A stretch of 48,037 nt of DNA from Candidatus Uhrbacteria bacterium (GTDB lineage: Bacteria > Patescibacteriota > Patescibacteriia > UBA9934 > GWF2-40-263). The notes below the pieces were generated by a model, which saw only the letters and a list, made by a program, of their open reading frames with translations, was not told the DNA's origin and made no database searches. The stretch spans positions 1-48,037 of the forward strand of contig JACPHU010000008.1 in assembly GCA_016188495.1 (NCBI GenBank), in the 5' to 3' direction. How positions within the stretch are numbered: position 1 is the first letter of the stretch; each line of letters opens with the position of its first letter. Position numbers and translations under genes: made by a program. Shown piece after piece: positions 1 to 9,393 of the stretch.

Positions 1-34
1 TACCCAAATAAAAAGTTCAGTGATATTCTCAGAA

Positions 35-104
35 TACAAAAAGGACATACGGTTTTCTTGTGAAGAGTTATACACCTCACAGGATACCAGATGTCCTTTT
101 TGTA
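35..104. repeat. 14-bp perfect inverted repeat with 42-nt loop upstream of the first gene
   Basis: tacaaaaaggacat (35-48) and atgtcctttttgta (91-104). Confidence 0.7.
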
Positions 105-119
105 TTTACTTAGCGATGA

Positions 120-3100
120 AATGAATTTTTGGGTTCACGGCTGCTGCTGTTGAGACAACTCTGGTTCACACACACGTACCCTCGGAAACTGGACCCAATG
201 AACCCGTTCCCCCAGAGCAGACTCTACCCGAACCACAAGCTGAACCTGTTTCTGCAGAACAAACTCAGACACTTTTAGGAGAACTAGAAGAACTTTTAAA
301 AATCGATTTTCCCCCTGCTCCACCCGAACCCATATTATCCGAACCTCCATTAAAAAATGAACTCGTATCTCCAGAGTTGGAATCTAGAAAATCAATCATT
401 ATTAAACCAGAAGAAGTTCCTGTAAGACCAGATGTGTTGAATATCGCTCATCTGCCTCCTGTAGAAAAAGAACTGAACTCTAAATATTCGCGCGTCACCC
501 AGCAGGAAGCTGAAGCACTTCTTGCCTGGATTGAATCAAGTAAGGAATCGGAACCTCTTGCTGTTCCAGAAAAATTAGACGTTCCAAAACCTGCAGAAAA
601 AGCGACTGAACGTTCAAGCCGTTTTGATTCCATAAAGAAAACGTTTCGCGGAGCCTATGAACGCTTCATCTCGCGTTTCAAAGGCGAGGTCCAGCCAGAA
701 GATGAAAAAGGGGCTGAAAAAAGATGGGGGGATGTGGCAAAAAATGCTGCCACCGGATTCTTAAGCGTGGTGGCAACCTATACCGGAGCCAAGCTCGTCG
801 CGGATCTTCCGCAATGGCTGTATCAAAAATATTGGACCAATCCTGCGGAACGACAACGCATTAAAGAAGCTCTTGCGAGCAAAGAAAAGGAGACGGATGA
901 AACCGCTGAACCAACCATTATCGACCAAAAGAAAGCACGCCTGGAGGAAGCCATTCATGCGTCTAAATTTTTAACGGCAGAAAAGAAACTTGAGCTATTA
1001 GCCAAACTTAAAGACACCGTCGAAACCTACGAGAAAGAAGAAAAGGCGTTGAGAACGGAACGCGATCAAAAAATCGCTCAGCTCTTGGACGAGGCGATCC
1101 AAACACGTGTAAAAAATACCGTCGTTTTGAAAGAAGCTCTCAACTCTGCCCTGATGGTCACGGGATTAAGCGCTATGCGCGGAGTGGCTTACGGATCAGT
1201 TTCTCTGTATGAACGTTATAAGGAAGTATCCCAAGAACGCAGAGAAGGCAAACGCACAGGCGGACAATTCAATGAGTGGATCGTGAAAGGAGTCACCGAA
1301 ACAGCCCACAAGCTTGTCGGGGGAGGAGCAGAAACATGGATTGGAAAAGGCATGAATGTTGTCCAAGGAGCGACCACTGTTTTACGTGCAGCTGGATTTA
1401 CTGAACTCGCAATCAGTGAATATATGAATGAAGGAGGAAGCAAACTGATAGAAACAAGTCTGAAAGCTTTTGAACAAAAAGGAATGTTAGAAGCGGCAAA
1501 AGCCAACATCGCCGCCCCATGGGAGCGTCTTGGACACGGCACTCAGTGGATTCGTGAAAAAACTATGGGAACTCCAAGTGCTACAGAAACTCCTTCTGGA
1601 ACAGTCTTATCTGAAAAACCAATCACAGAAACAACAAAAGCAGCTCCTGCCGAACCCGTTGCCCCTGAAGGCGCGGCGACAGGCATGGCAGCCGGAGAAC
1701 TCGCTAGAGCCGCTCACGAAACGTTTGGCGAAACAGAATTTTCAGAAGCTCAAATCGAACTTGGTACCGTTAAGCCTGGGGACGGTATTGTGGAACTGAT
1801 GGAACGCCAGGGCGTTCATCCAGACGAAGCTCTTCGAACAGCACGAGAAGCCGGTATTGTTCGGGGCGGAGGCGATACACGTTTGACGACCGAAGCGATC
1901 TATCGAATTTCTGTGCTGGCAAAAATGACCCCTGACGGCCACGCCATGATTAGTTTTATTGATAAAACAACAGGATCAGAACTCTCTCTAGAAGACCTGC
2001 GTGAACAAGGATTAGTCCGTGAACATGGAACCGTCCCAGGAGAAATCGCTACTCACAGTGAAAAAATACAGGCAACAATGGAACGGGGTAGTTCAGTCCG
2101 CCTAGAAACGGGACCTGGTCCAGAAGCCTCTCTAGAGGTTCCGCACAAACTATCCGGAGGAAGACTGGAGCTCTTTACGAAAAACGGCAGATTGACCTCA
2201 ATGGATACGGGCATCGATCGCTTGACGCCGGATGAGAAAGCTCTGATCAAAAATCTCTTTGAGAAAATACCTAATAAAAATGAAAAGGTAGCGGAATCTA
2301 TAGATCTCTTTATCTCTGGAACCACACGCCGTATACAAGAAACCGTTTCTTTAGAAGCTCTTTTAACCAGACTTGAAGAAAAAGGATTTGGTGATTCTAT
2401 CGAGGCTCAGATGGTAAGAAACACTCTCTTAGGAAATCAAGAAAGTTTTAAATGGATGGGTCCTGGAATTCTTCACGAAGAAAAACTTGCCAACATCGCA
2501 AATGAAAAAGTACGTCTTAATACGACCCTGTTGGAAAAAGGCGTACCTGAAGCAGATCGTATCGGAGACATTCGTATCCGCGGCCTTGGAAAGGTGGAGT
2601 TCCTCTATGATGCCGATGGAAAACCCTCGCTTGATTGGAAAAAACTGACAGAAGAAGCAGGACGATCCTTGCAAAAACGAGCTTCCAGTTTGCTTGTAGA
2701 AGGATGGGAAGGAACGCTTCGCAACGCAGTCCTCGTAGAAATGAATACGGTTGTGGAAAAACAGCAACTTCAAATCGGTGGAAAACTATTGTTGATGCAC
2801 GAAGCTTTGCGTGAATTAGAAACAGAAAAACACGGGAATTCACCAGAAGCACAGTATATTCGTGAACAAATGAAAACGTTCCTCATTAAAAATGGAGCTG
2901 CGCTGGATCAAGATAATATTCTTCTTAAAGAGATGATCAAAGAATCTGGAGCGCAGAATAGAATGCCGATCGCCATACCAGCTCCGGAAAGAGTAGACCA
3001 TGCTATTTCCCCTGTGGCTGTACAGGATACAGAGGAAATTCACGAGCCTCTGAAGGCGTTTAAAAGCGATGCTGGAAAGGTAAAATTCAGCTATAACCCC

Positions 3101-3487
3101 GATGGTTCTGTAGATGACGCTTATATTCCGGCTTATACACCCAAACGTGAAGCCGTTGAACGTGCTCTTGCAGACTGGGGTCTTACCAAAGACCAAGTCA
3201 AGCAGTACTTCTTCGATCGTCGCGGCGGGCTCTGGGAGCCAAGCGAACGCGGTACAGGGGCTTATGTCGGAACATCGCAAAGCCATCTAGATACCTCAGC
3301 CAGAGGGATGTCAGAACGCTTAATTAAAGACGTGGAACGTCTGGCCCGACAAGAAGCCACACTGGTAGCCATGGAAAAAGCGGGGTTGCAAACCACGCCC
3401 GAATATCAATACTGGAGACAAGAAACCACTGAGTTTCGTCAATATGTCAGAAAAGAATTGAAACCGCTTATCCCACGTACCGTTTAA
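120..3487 (+). CDS. Large hypothetical protein (Pro/Glu-rich N-terminus, hydrophobic segment, long helical regions); open frame continues upstream of the listed start at 377
   Basis: 1036-aa ORF from a TTG at 377. The same frame stays open back to a TGA at 120-122 and encodes ...PVSAEQTQTLLGELEELLKIDFPPAPPEPILSEPPLKNELVSPELESRKS. True start unresolved. Confidence 0.75.
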
Positions 3488-3493
3488 CAAAAC

Positions 3494-3526
3494 AAAAACA
3501 AGGTCTGCAAAAGACCTTGTTTTTTA
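3494..3526 (+). terminator. Rho-independent terminator
   Basis: acaaggtct-tgcaa-agaccttgttttttt after the stop at 3487. Confidence 0.85.
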
Positions 3527-3594
3527 CTCTTCTTATTCCCCTGAACCTCCATGCTGTGAGCTACCTGGCCGTGAGTCTGAACGGTCGAAAATAC

Positions 3595-3711
3595 ACCCTT
3601 CGACTCGTCGAGGACTCCTCGCTCAGGGAATATGATGAAGAAATTTACTCAGTTCACTAAAAATGAATATTCCCTGAGCGTAGGTCAGCACCTGACCGGA
3701 GTCGAAGGGGA
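3595..3711. repeat. REP-like inverted repeat, copy R1
   Basis: cccttcgactc...gctcagggaatat and gaatattccctgagc...gagtcgaagggg in inverted orientation, with nested small hairpins. Confidence 0.75.
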
Positions 3712-3726
3712 TTTTTTAAAACAGAA

Positions 3727-4227
3727 CTAGATTCTGTAATGCAACAACACACTCTGCTGGTTAAGTTTCTTCACTTCAACCAGTGTGAGATTCATTCGAT
3801 CAAATCCTGAGGCAAAGGGAACGCCTGTACCAAATAACACCGGTTCGATCGTTAAATAGAGATCTGTGACAAGACCTGCTTCAAGGAATTGACTGTAAAT
3901 AGACGACCCTCCGGCAATCACAATTGAACGAACTTCCTCTTCTGTCAGTTTATTTACTAACTCCACCACTCTACCACTCCACCACTCCACCCCTTCCATT
4001 TGAGCCATCATTCCCTCCTGTCTGGTCATCACAATCAATCGTCGCTCTTTCAACGGTCGGCCAATGGTCTCAAACGTCTTTCGACCCATAATGACCACAC
4101 CTGCTTCTTTTGTTTTCTGAATAAAAAACTCCAAATCTTCACGACTGGTCCAATCCAAAGATCGCTGGCCCGAAGACTCAGCAATAAATCCGTTTGCCGA
4201 TATAGCAGCAATAAGCCAAATATTCAT
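3727..4227 (-). CDS. folA: Dihydrofolate reductase
   Basis: MNIWLIAAISANGFIA..., VIMGRKTFETIGRPL, IVIAGGSSIYSQFL, typical DHFR motifs. Confidence 0.9.
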   Translation of the reverse strand: MNIWLIAAISANGFIAESSGQRSLDWTSREDLEFFIQKTKEAGVVIMGRKTFETIGRPLKERRLIVMTRQEGMMAQMEGVEWWSGRVVELVNKLTEEEVRSIVIAGGSSIYSQFLEAGLVTDLYLTIEPVLFGTGVPFASGFDRMNLTLVEVKKLNQQSVLLHYRI

Positions 4228-4228
4228 A

Positions 4229-4358
4229 GAGATCTTTGCAAAACTCGCGATCTTGACGTTTTCTGGCGCCCGTCGACCCCACTCTCCCTATTCTGAATAG
4301 GGTTCGCGGGGCTCGACAGCCCGAAAACGTCAATCTCATCGATTTTTGCAAAGATCTC
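4229..4358 (-). repeat. Structured hairpin element E1 (GATGAGA/GATCGC family)
   Basis: Minus strand: gagatctttgcaaaaatc-GATGAGA-ttgacg...cgtcaa-GATCGC-gagttttgcaaagatctc. It fills the thyA-folA gap and its 3' end is 1 nt from the folA ATG. Confidence 0.85.
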
Positions 4359-4364
4359 CATACA

Positions 4365-5204
4365 TCAATAAACGTTGACCGTTATCTTTAAATCTTCAAT
4401 CGGTCCAAGCGGTTGGTACTGATTTTTTAAGTGGGAAAAGAGTTCATCAACCAATTGAGTATCGCCTGTCAACGCCCGTTCATAACTGCCTTCTGGAATA
4501 CGGCATTGTATCGAGGGATGTTCATGGGTGCGATTTATGATCTGCAAAGCGCCGTCAAAATGATTATCGTAGATGTGGGCATTACTAATGGAATGGGTAT
4601 AAATCCCCGGCTCGACCCCAAGCTTTTGAGCCAAAATACACTGCAAGAGAGCAAATCCCGCCACGTCGTGAGGGCACCCAAGAATCATATCGTTGGAACG
4701 GACGATGTTATGCAAATGCAATTTTCCACCGGCAATATTGACGGTAAAAGTATAGGGACAAGGCAAATTTTTTTTTGTATCCACCGCCAACCCGTCATCT
4801 GATGGATCCCAGGTCACCACCACTGCATGTCTTGAATGCGGATTTTCAGACAAATGTTCTATCAGCGCTTGTATTTGATCTCGACCAAAATGATGCCGCC
4901 AACGATACCCGTAGGCTGCCTTAACGGTTCCGTCACTTTCCAAAAAATCATCCCAAATTTTGGTGTACGCGCGTAACCAATCCGGTTTATTTTCTCCCAT
5001 CAAAAACCACACCTGTTCGGCAATAAACAACTTGAGAGGAATCTTACGCAACGTTAACAAAGGAAAAGATTCCCCGACATCAACACGAAGTGTTACCCCA
5101 GGCACCATACGGGTTATGCGTCCAGACCATGGGTTAGGAATATCAATTCCGTGCTCCATAATCTCTCGAAGTGCTTGCTGATATTGAAGGTCAAAGGGTG
5201 TCAT
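4365..5204 (-). CDS. thyA: Thymidylate synthase family protein (dUMP versus dCMP specificity uncertain)
   Basis: FPLLTLRKIPLKLFIAEQVWFLMGE, AAYGYRWRHHFGRDQI, LPCPYTF (Cys retained), VRSNDMILGCPHDVAGFALL (PFN replaced by PHD). Confidence 0.85.
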   Translation of the reverse strand: MTPFDLQYQQALREIMEHGIDIPNPWSGRITRMVPGVTLRVDVGESFPLLTLRKIPLKLFIAEQVWFLMGENKPDWLRAYTKIWDDFLESDGTVKAAYGYRWRHHFGRDQIQALIEHLSENPHSRHAVVVTWDPSDDGLAVDTKKNLPCPYTFTVNIAGGKLHLHNIVRSNDMILGCPHDVAGFALLQCILAQKLGVEPGIYTHSISNAHIYDNHFDGALQIINRTHEHPSIQCRIPEGSYERALTGDTQLVDELFSHLKNQYQPLGPIEDLKITVNVY

Positions 5205-5310
5205 ACGCTCCTACTGTAGCAGAGACGGAGAAAAAAGTTTCCCCCTACTCTTATGTTCTGTGTGGAAAACTTTTGCTATACTTGAGGAAGTTTCAAAAAG
5301 AAGAGATTTT

Positions 5311-6030
5311 ATGCAACGAAAAGGACGATTCATCATGATTGATGGAATTTTAGGAAGCGGAAAATCAACGATCCTCAAAACTATTCATGAGTGGGTACAA
5401 ACATGCCAACACAAAACGTTCAGGCTTCAAGATTGGACACAGACACAGCCTCCTCGTTTTGAAGACATTGCTGAGTTTGACGTTTACTTTACTTACGAAC
5501 CAACCAGAACATGGGTAGGAGGAGCGATTCGTTACGAACTCTCACAGGAAGACGAACCTTATGGAGGAGAGGAGTTGGCACATGCGTTTGCCTTAGATCG
5601 CCAAATCATGTATCGACGATTGATTCTCCCAGCCCTAAAGGCAGGCAAAACGATCATTCAAGATCGAGGGGTATCCACTTCCCTGGTGTATCAGCCTGTG
5701 ATGCCTGGCGGACTCCCCTTGGAAGCAGTCATGAATCTTCCGGGTAATCGCCTTGCATTGGAACATGCGCCTGATACTCTCATCCTCACACGCATTAGCG
5801 CGGACGTCGCACGTGAACGCATCCTCAAGCGCGATGACGAATCCAAAGGTGTGTTCGCAGATCTGGCGTTTCTCAAAAAACAGGAAGAACGATTTGCCTC
5901 TGGCTGGTTCAAAGATTTATTTACCTCGCACGGAACAGAAGTATTGGAACTAGACACCTCAGGACCATTGGAAGAAACGCAAAAACAAGCGACACACCTT
6001 ATCAATCACATTTTGAGTACCACTTGTTAA
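5311..6030 (+). CDS. tmk: dTMP kinase-like nucleoside monophosphate kinase
   Basis: FIMIDGILGSGKSTI P-loop, YEPTRTWVGGAIR, ALDRQIMYRRLILPALKAGKTIIQDRGVSTSLVYQ. ATG at 5311 preferred over the upstream start at 5260. Confidence 0.85.
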   Translation: MQRKGRFIMIDGILGSGKSTILKTIHEWVQTCQHKTFRLQDWTQTQPPRFEDIAEFDVYFTYEPTRTWVGGAIRYELSQEDEPYGGEELAHAFALDRQIMYRRLILPALKAGKTIIQDRGVSTSLVYQPVMPGGLPLEAVMNLPGNRLALEHAPDTLILTRISADVARERILKRDDESKGVFADLAFLKKQEERFASGWFKDLFTSHGTEVLELDTSGPLEETQKQATHLINHILSTTC

Positions 6031-6060
6031 TTTAGACCATTCGTATCTTATTTTCCTTGT

Positions 6061-6933
6061 ATGAAAAAACCGCTCATTTCTGTTGGAGAACTTATCGACC
6101 AATCATGGGACGTCTATCGCTTGCGATTTGTAGAACTGCTAAGTATTTCAGGTTGGTTTATTATCACGGCGATTTTGCTGGCTGTGGCTCTGGCATTTTA
6201 TCCCTCCGCCACGACCCTTCAGGGAGGATCCGCTCTTACCACAACAGAAACGATGGGAGTTATTTTATTCTCTCTCACAACCTTGCTCATCACCCCTTTA
6301 CTGAGTTTTTGGTTATATACTTCTCTCACAAAAATACTCGGTGCTCATTTTTCTCGTAAACAGCTAGACCCCAAAAAAGCTCTGCGCGAGGGACGTGACG
6401 TCTTCCTTCCCACAGCACTGACATCTCTGAGAGTCATGATGATGATATTTCTCGCTATCGCGATCGGATTTGGCCCTGCGGCCGTCATGGCGCTAATCGG
6501 TTCCCTCACCGATGTCTCAGGCTTTATTATTCTGGCAAACCTGTTGCTGGTGATCGGTACCTTCGTCTCCCTCTTCCTCTCTATCAAATGGATGGTTTAT
6601 TACATCTTGGCACCTCTTCTCACAATCCTTGATGGAGTACGCGGATCAGAAGCGCTTGCACAAAGTCGATCACTGATTGAAGGTCGTTTTTGGAGCGTGT
6701 TGGTACGTATCGCTGTTCCTAAACTCGTTTTTGTACTCTTCGGAGTCTTTGCGATGTCTATCATAGGTTACCTTGTAGGTATTCTCATCAATGCCTCTAG
6801 TGGCATCAACTTAGACATTCAGCTGCGCATCAGCACAATGACCCAAACGATCATTCCTATCCTTATCGCAACCTTTATCAATCCTCTCGTCATTATTTCC
6901 GACGTACTGATTTTACGATCGTTGAAAGAATAA
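6061..6933 (+). CDS. Multi-pass membrane protein, GDPD membrane-domain/DUF-type family
   Basis: Repeated hydrophobic segments. ALAQSRSLIEGRFWSVLVRIAVPKLV motif shared with the next gene. Confidence 0.7.
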   Translation: MKKPLISVGELIDQSWDVYRLRFVELLSISGWFIITAILLAVALAFYPSATTLQGGSALTTTETMGVILFSLTTLLITPLLSFWLYTSLTKILGAHFSRKQLDPKKALREGRDVFLPTALTSLRVMMMIFLAIAIGFGPAAVMALIGSLTDVSGFIILANLLLVIGTFVSLFLSIKWMVYYILAPLLTILDGVRGSEALAQSRSLIEGRFWSVLVRIAVPKLVFVLFGVFAMSIIGYLVGILINASSGINLDIQLRISTMTQTIIPILIATFINPLVIISDVLILRSLKE

Positions 6934-6958
6934 CGAAAAGACAACCCGAGAGATTCCT

Positions 6959-7717
6959 ATGCTTTCAACACCACAGAACCTGCTTGTTGCATCGTTTAAC
7001 GTATATCGGTCTCATCTGTGGATTTTTGTCGGTTATACGGCCTGGCTGCTCATCCCCATGATGCTCTTTATCGTGGCTGGAAAAATTCCAGGACAAACCG
7101 CATCGTTTTTGTTCGCTATCCTGATGACGGCTGTTCAAATGATCCTTTCCCTCTGGATCACGATCTCGGTCATGCGCTGCGGGATGCAGCTAAAAAATAA
7201 TCAGCCCCTGGACTCCAATACCCTCTCTTTAGAAGCCTTACGCAATATCCGACCTTTGCTTATGGTCGTGATCTTGCAACTATTGATTGTAGCGGGAGGA
7301 ACTCTTCTTCTGATCGTTCCCGGAATTATTTTTTGGATTCGATACAGTTTTGCCCAACAAGCGGTGATTATCGATAAACAAACTCCCAAACAAGCTCTTT
7401 CCTTCAGTCGAAGTCTGGTAAAAGGACGCTTTTGGAGCGTATTAGTCCGTTTGCTTTTTGGTCCTGTCGTCATTGGCCTGGCCTATGCCCTTTTATTGGG
7501 AGGGGTCGTCGTGCTAGTAGGAAACCTTTTGGGAATAGACACAGAAACTCTTTTTTCAGAGGATCCGATCCTTTGGGTCCAAATCATTCAAAGCATAGGA
7601 GATGTTTTTATGATTCCATTATTTATTCTTTATTCCCTCTTTTTGTACGAAGAACTCAAAATCTCTCAAACGAAAAAAGAGTCTCCAAAACTTGAAAATG
7701 AAGTGACAGTCGCGTAA
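6959..7717 (+). CDS. Multi-pass membrane protein, paralogue of the preceding gene
   Basis: ALSFSRSLVKGRFWSVLVRLLFGPVV matches the motif of 6061-6933; 26-bp spacer. Confidence 0.7.
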   Translation: MLSTPQNLLVASFNVYRSHLWIFVGYTAWLLIPMMLFIVAGKIPGQTASFLFAILMTAVQMILSLWITISVMRCGMQLKNNQPLDSNTLSLEALRNIRPLLMVVILQLLIVAGGTLLLIVPGIIFWIRYSFAQQAVIIDKQTPKQALSFSRSLVKGRFWSVLVRLLFGPVVIGLAYALLLGGVVVLVGNLLGIDTETLFSEDPILWVQIIQSIGDVFMIPLFILYSLFLYEELKISQTKKESPKLENEVTVA

Positions 7718-7729
7718 TCTGAAAGCCGT

Positions 7730-9259
7730 ATGACATATGAACCGGTCATTGGACTTGAAATTCACATTCAGCTCAAAACAAAAACAAAGATGTTCTGTGC
7801 GTGTCCAACACACGACAGCGCCGTCAAGCCAAATGAACATATCTGCCCCATTTGTTTAGGACATCCGGGCGTACTGCCTGTGGTCAATGAACAGGCAATA
7901 CGTTCTGGTATTTTGATAGGATTGGCACTTAACTGTGAAATTGCCCCCCATTCAAAATTCGATCGAAAAAACTACTTTTATCCCGATCTCCCAAAGTCCT
8001 ATCAAATTTCCCAGTACGATCTTCCTATTGCTAAAAACGGACACGTTGATATCGAAATTCCTGGCGGAATGCGAGAAGTGACCCGGATCGGCATTACCCG
8101 CGCCCACTTAGAGGAAGATGCGGCAAAAAACCTTCACGGCGAGCACGGGAATACGTATGTCGATTTTAATCGTGGAGGAACACCTTTAATTGAAATCGTG
8201 ACGGAACCGGATTTTCGCTCTGCACAAGAAGCAAAAATTTTCCTTCAAGAACTCAGACTGATCGCTCGCTACCTTGGAATATCCGATGCAGATATGGAAA
8301 AAGGCCACTTGAGATGCGACGCCAACATTTCATTGCGTCAAATCGACGACCAGGGTGGAATCGTCGGAGCTCGCTTTAATCCGAAGATGGAAATTAAAAA
8401 CCTGAACTCATTCCGACATGTAGAACGTGCATTGGAACACGAAATCCAACGACAAACAAAACTCTGGGAAGCAGGAACCCCGCCGATGATTTCCATGACC
8501 CGAGGCTGGAATGATGTGAAAGGAGTTACAGAAGAACAGCGTTCAAAAGAAGAAGCCGCGGATTATCGTTACTTTCCAGAACCTGATATTCCTCCCCTGG
8601 AACTCAAAGAACTTGCTGAAGAAATACGTCGAAAGCTCCCTGAACTCCCGGCCGCACGCCGCGCTCGATTTGTAGAAGAATATTCCCTTAAAGGAAGTGC
8701 TGCCAGACAGTTATGTGAAGATCCAGCCTTGGCAGAGTTTGTAGAACACGTTTTTTCAGAACTTCACGCTTGGATGCTTGCTCTTCCAGAGCTTCAAGAA
8801 ACAGAGGAGACAGTCCTGGATCGTGAAAAAGAAAAGCTCGCAAAACTGGTCTCCGGATGGCTTTTGTCCAAACTTGGAGGACTCTTGAGCGAACGCGCCA
8901 TCGATGTACGAACCATGAAAATCGACGCGGAAAACTTTGCTGAATTCATTACCCTCATTTCAACACGCAAACTGAATAACACAGCAGGACTTAAAGTATT
9001 AAACGCTATGTTAGATGATGGAGATGATCCGACCCATATCATGGAAGAACAGCGTCTAGGCCGTATGGATGATGAAGGAACCTTGGCAGAACTGATTTCC
9101 TCTACCATAGAAAGTTATCCCGTAGAGGTGGCTCGCTACCTGGCAGGTGAAGATCAGTTACTCCAATTTCTTATCGGAATGGTCATGAAAGCCTCAGAAG
9201 GAACCGCAGACCCAGGAATTACCAAAAACATGTTATTAGTCGCCTTAAAAGCAGAGTAA
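7730..9259 (+). CDS. gatB: Aspartyl/glutamyl-tRNA amidotransferase subunit B
   Basis: YEPVIGLEIHIQLKTKTKMFC, CPICLGHPGVLPVVN, KNYFYPDLPKSYQISQYD, SKEEAADYRYFPEPDIPPL. Confidence 0.97.
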   Translation: MTYEPVIGLEIHIQLKTKTKMFCACPTHDSAVKPNEHICPICLGHPGVLPVVNEQAIRSGILIGLALNCEIAPHSKFDRKNYFYPDLPKSYQISQYDLPIAKNGHVDIEIPGGMREVTRIGITRAHLEEDAAKNLHGEHGNTYVDFNRGGTPLIEIVTEPDFRSAQEAKIFLQELRLIARYLGISDADMEKGHLRCDANISLRQIDDQGGIVGARFNPKMEIKNLNSFRHVERALEHEIQRQTKLWEAGTPPMISMTRGWNDVKGVTEEQRSKEEAADYRYFPEPDIPPLELKELAEEIRRKLPELPAARRARFVEEYSLKGSAARQLCEDPALAEFVEHVFSELHAWMLALPELQETEETVLDREKEKLAKLVSGWLLSKLGGLLSERAIDVRTMKIDAENFAEFITLISTRKLNNTAGLKVLNAMLDDGDDPTHIMEEQRLGRMDDEGTLAELISSTIESYPVEVARYLAGEDQLLQFLIGMVMKASEGTADPGITKNMLLVALKAE

Positions 9260-9264
9260 ACGCA

Positions 9265-9290
9265 AAAACCCACCATTATGGTGGGTTTTT
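9265..9290 (+). terminator. Rho-independent terminator
   Basis: aaaacccaccattatggtgggttttt. Confidence 0.9.
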
Positions 9291-9292
9291 GG

Positions 9293-9320
9293 TTGACAAA
9301 AAGGCTGTTTTTGATATGAT
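9293..9320 (+). promoter_or_regulatory. Sigma70-type promoter
   Basis: TTGACA (9293-9298), 16-nt spacer, TATGAT (9315-9320). Confidence 0.75.
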
Positions 9321-9393
9321 AGCGCGTTCTCAAATGAGAATATTTTGTCACGTTCTGTAAAAACTCTTCAAATTTAGCTTAAAAGGAGAAACG

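Noticed and set aside
135-350. 71-aa minus-strand ORF MEVRIIWVRVEQGENRF...
   Set aside because: Overlaps the 5' extension of the first plus-strand gene; no SD or family match.
2840-3286. 148-aa minus-strand ORF and other antisense ORFs within 377-3487
   Set aside because: Shadow ORFs of the large plus-strand gene.
4229-4358. E elements as ordinary rho-independent terminators
   Set aside because: No terminal U tract, ~130 nt with conserved internal loops, and two copies abut a downstream start codon.
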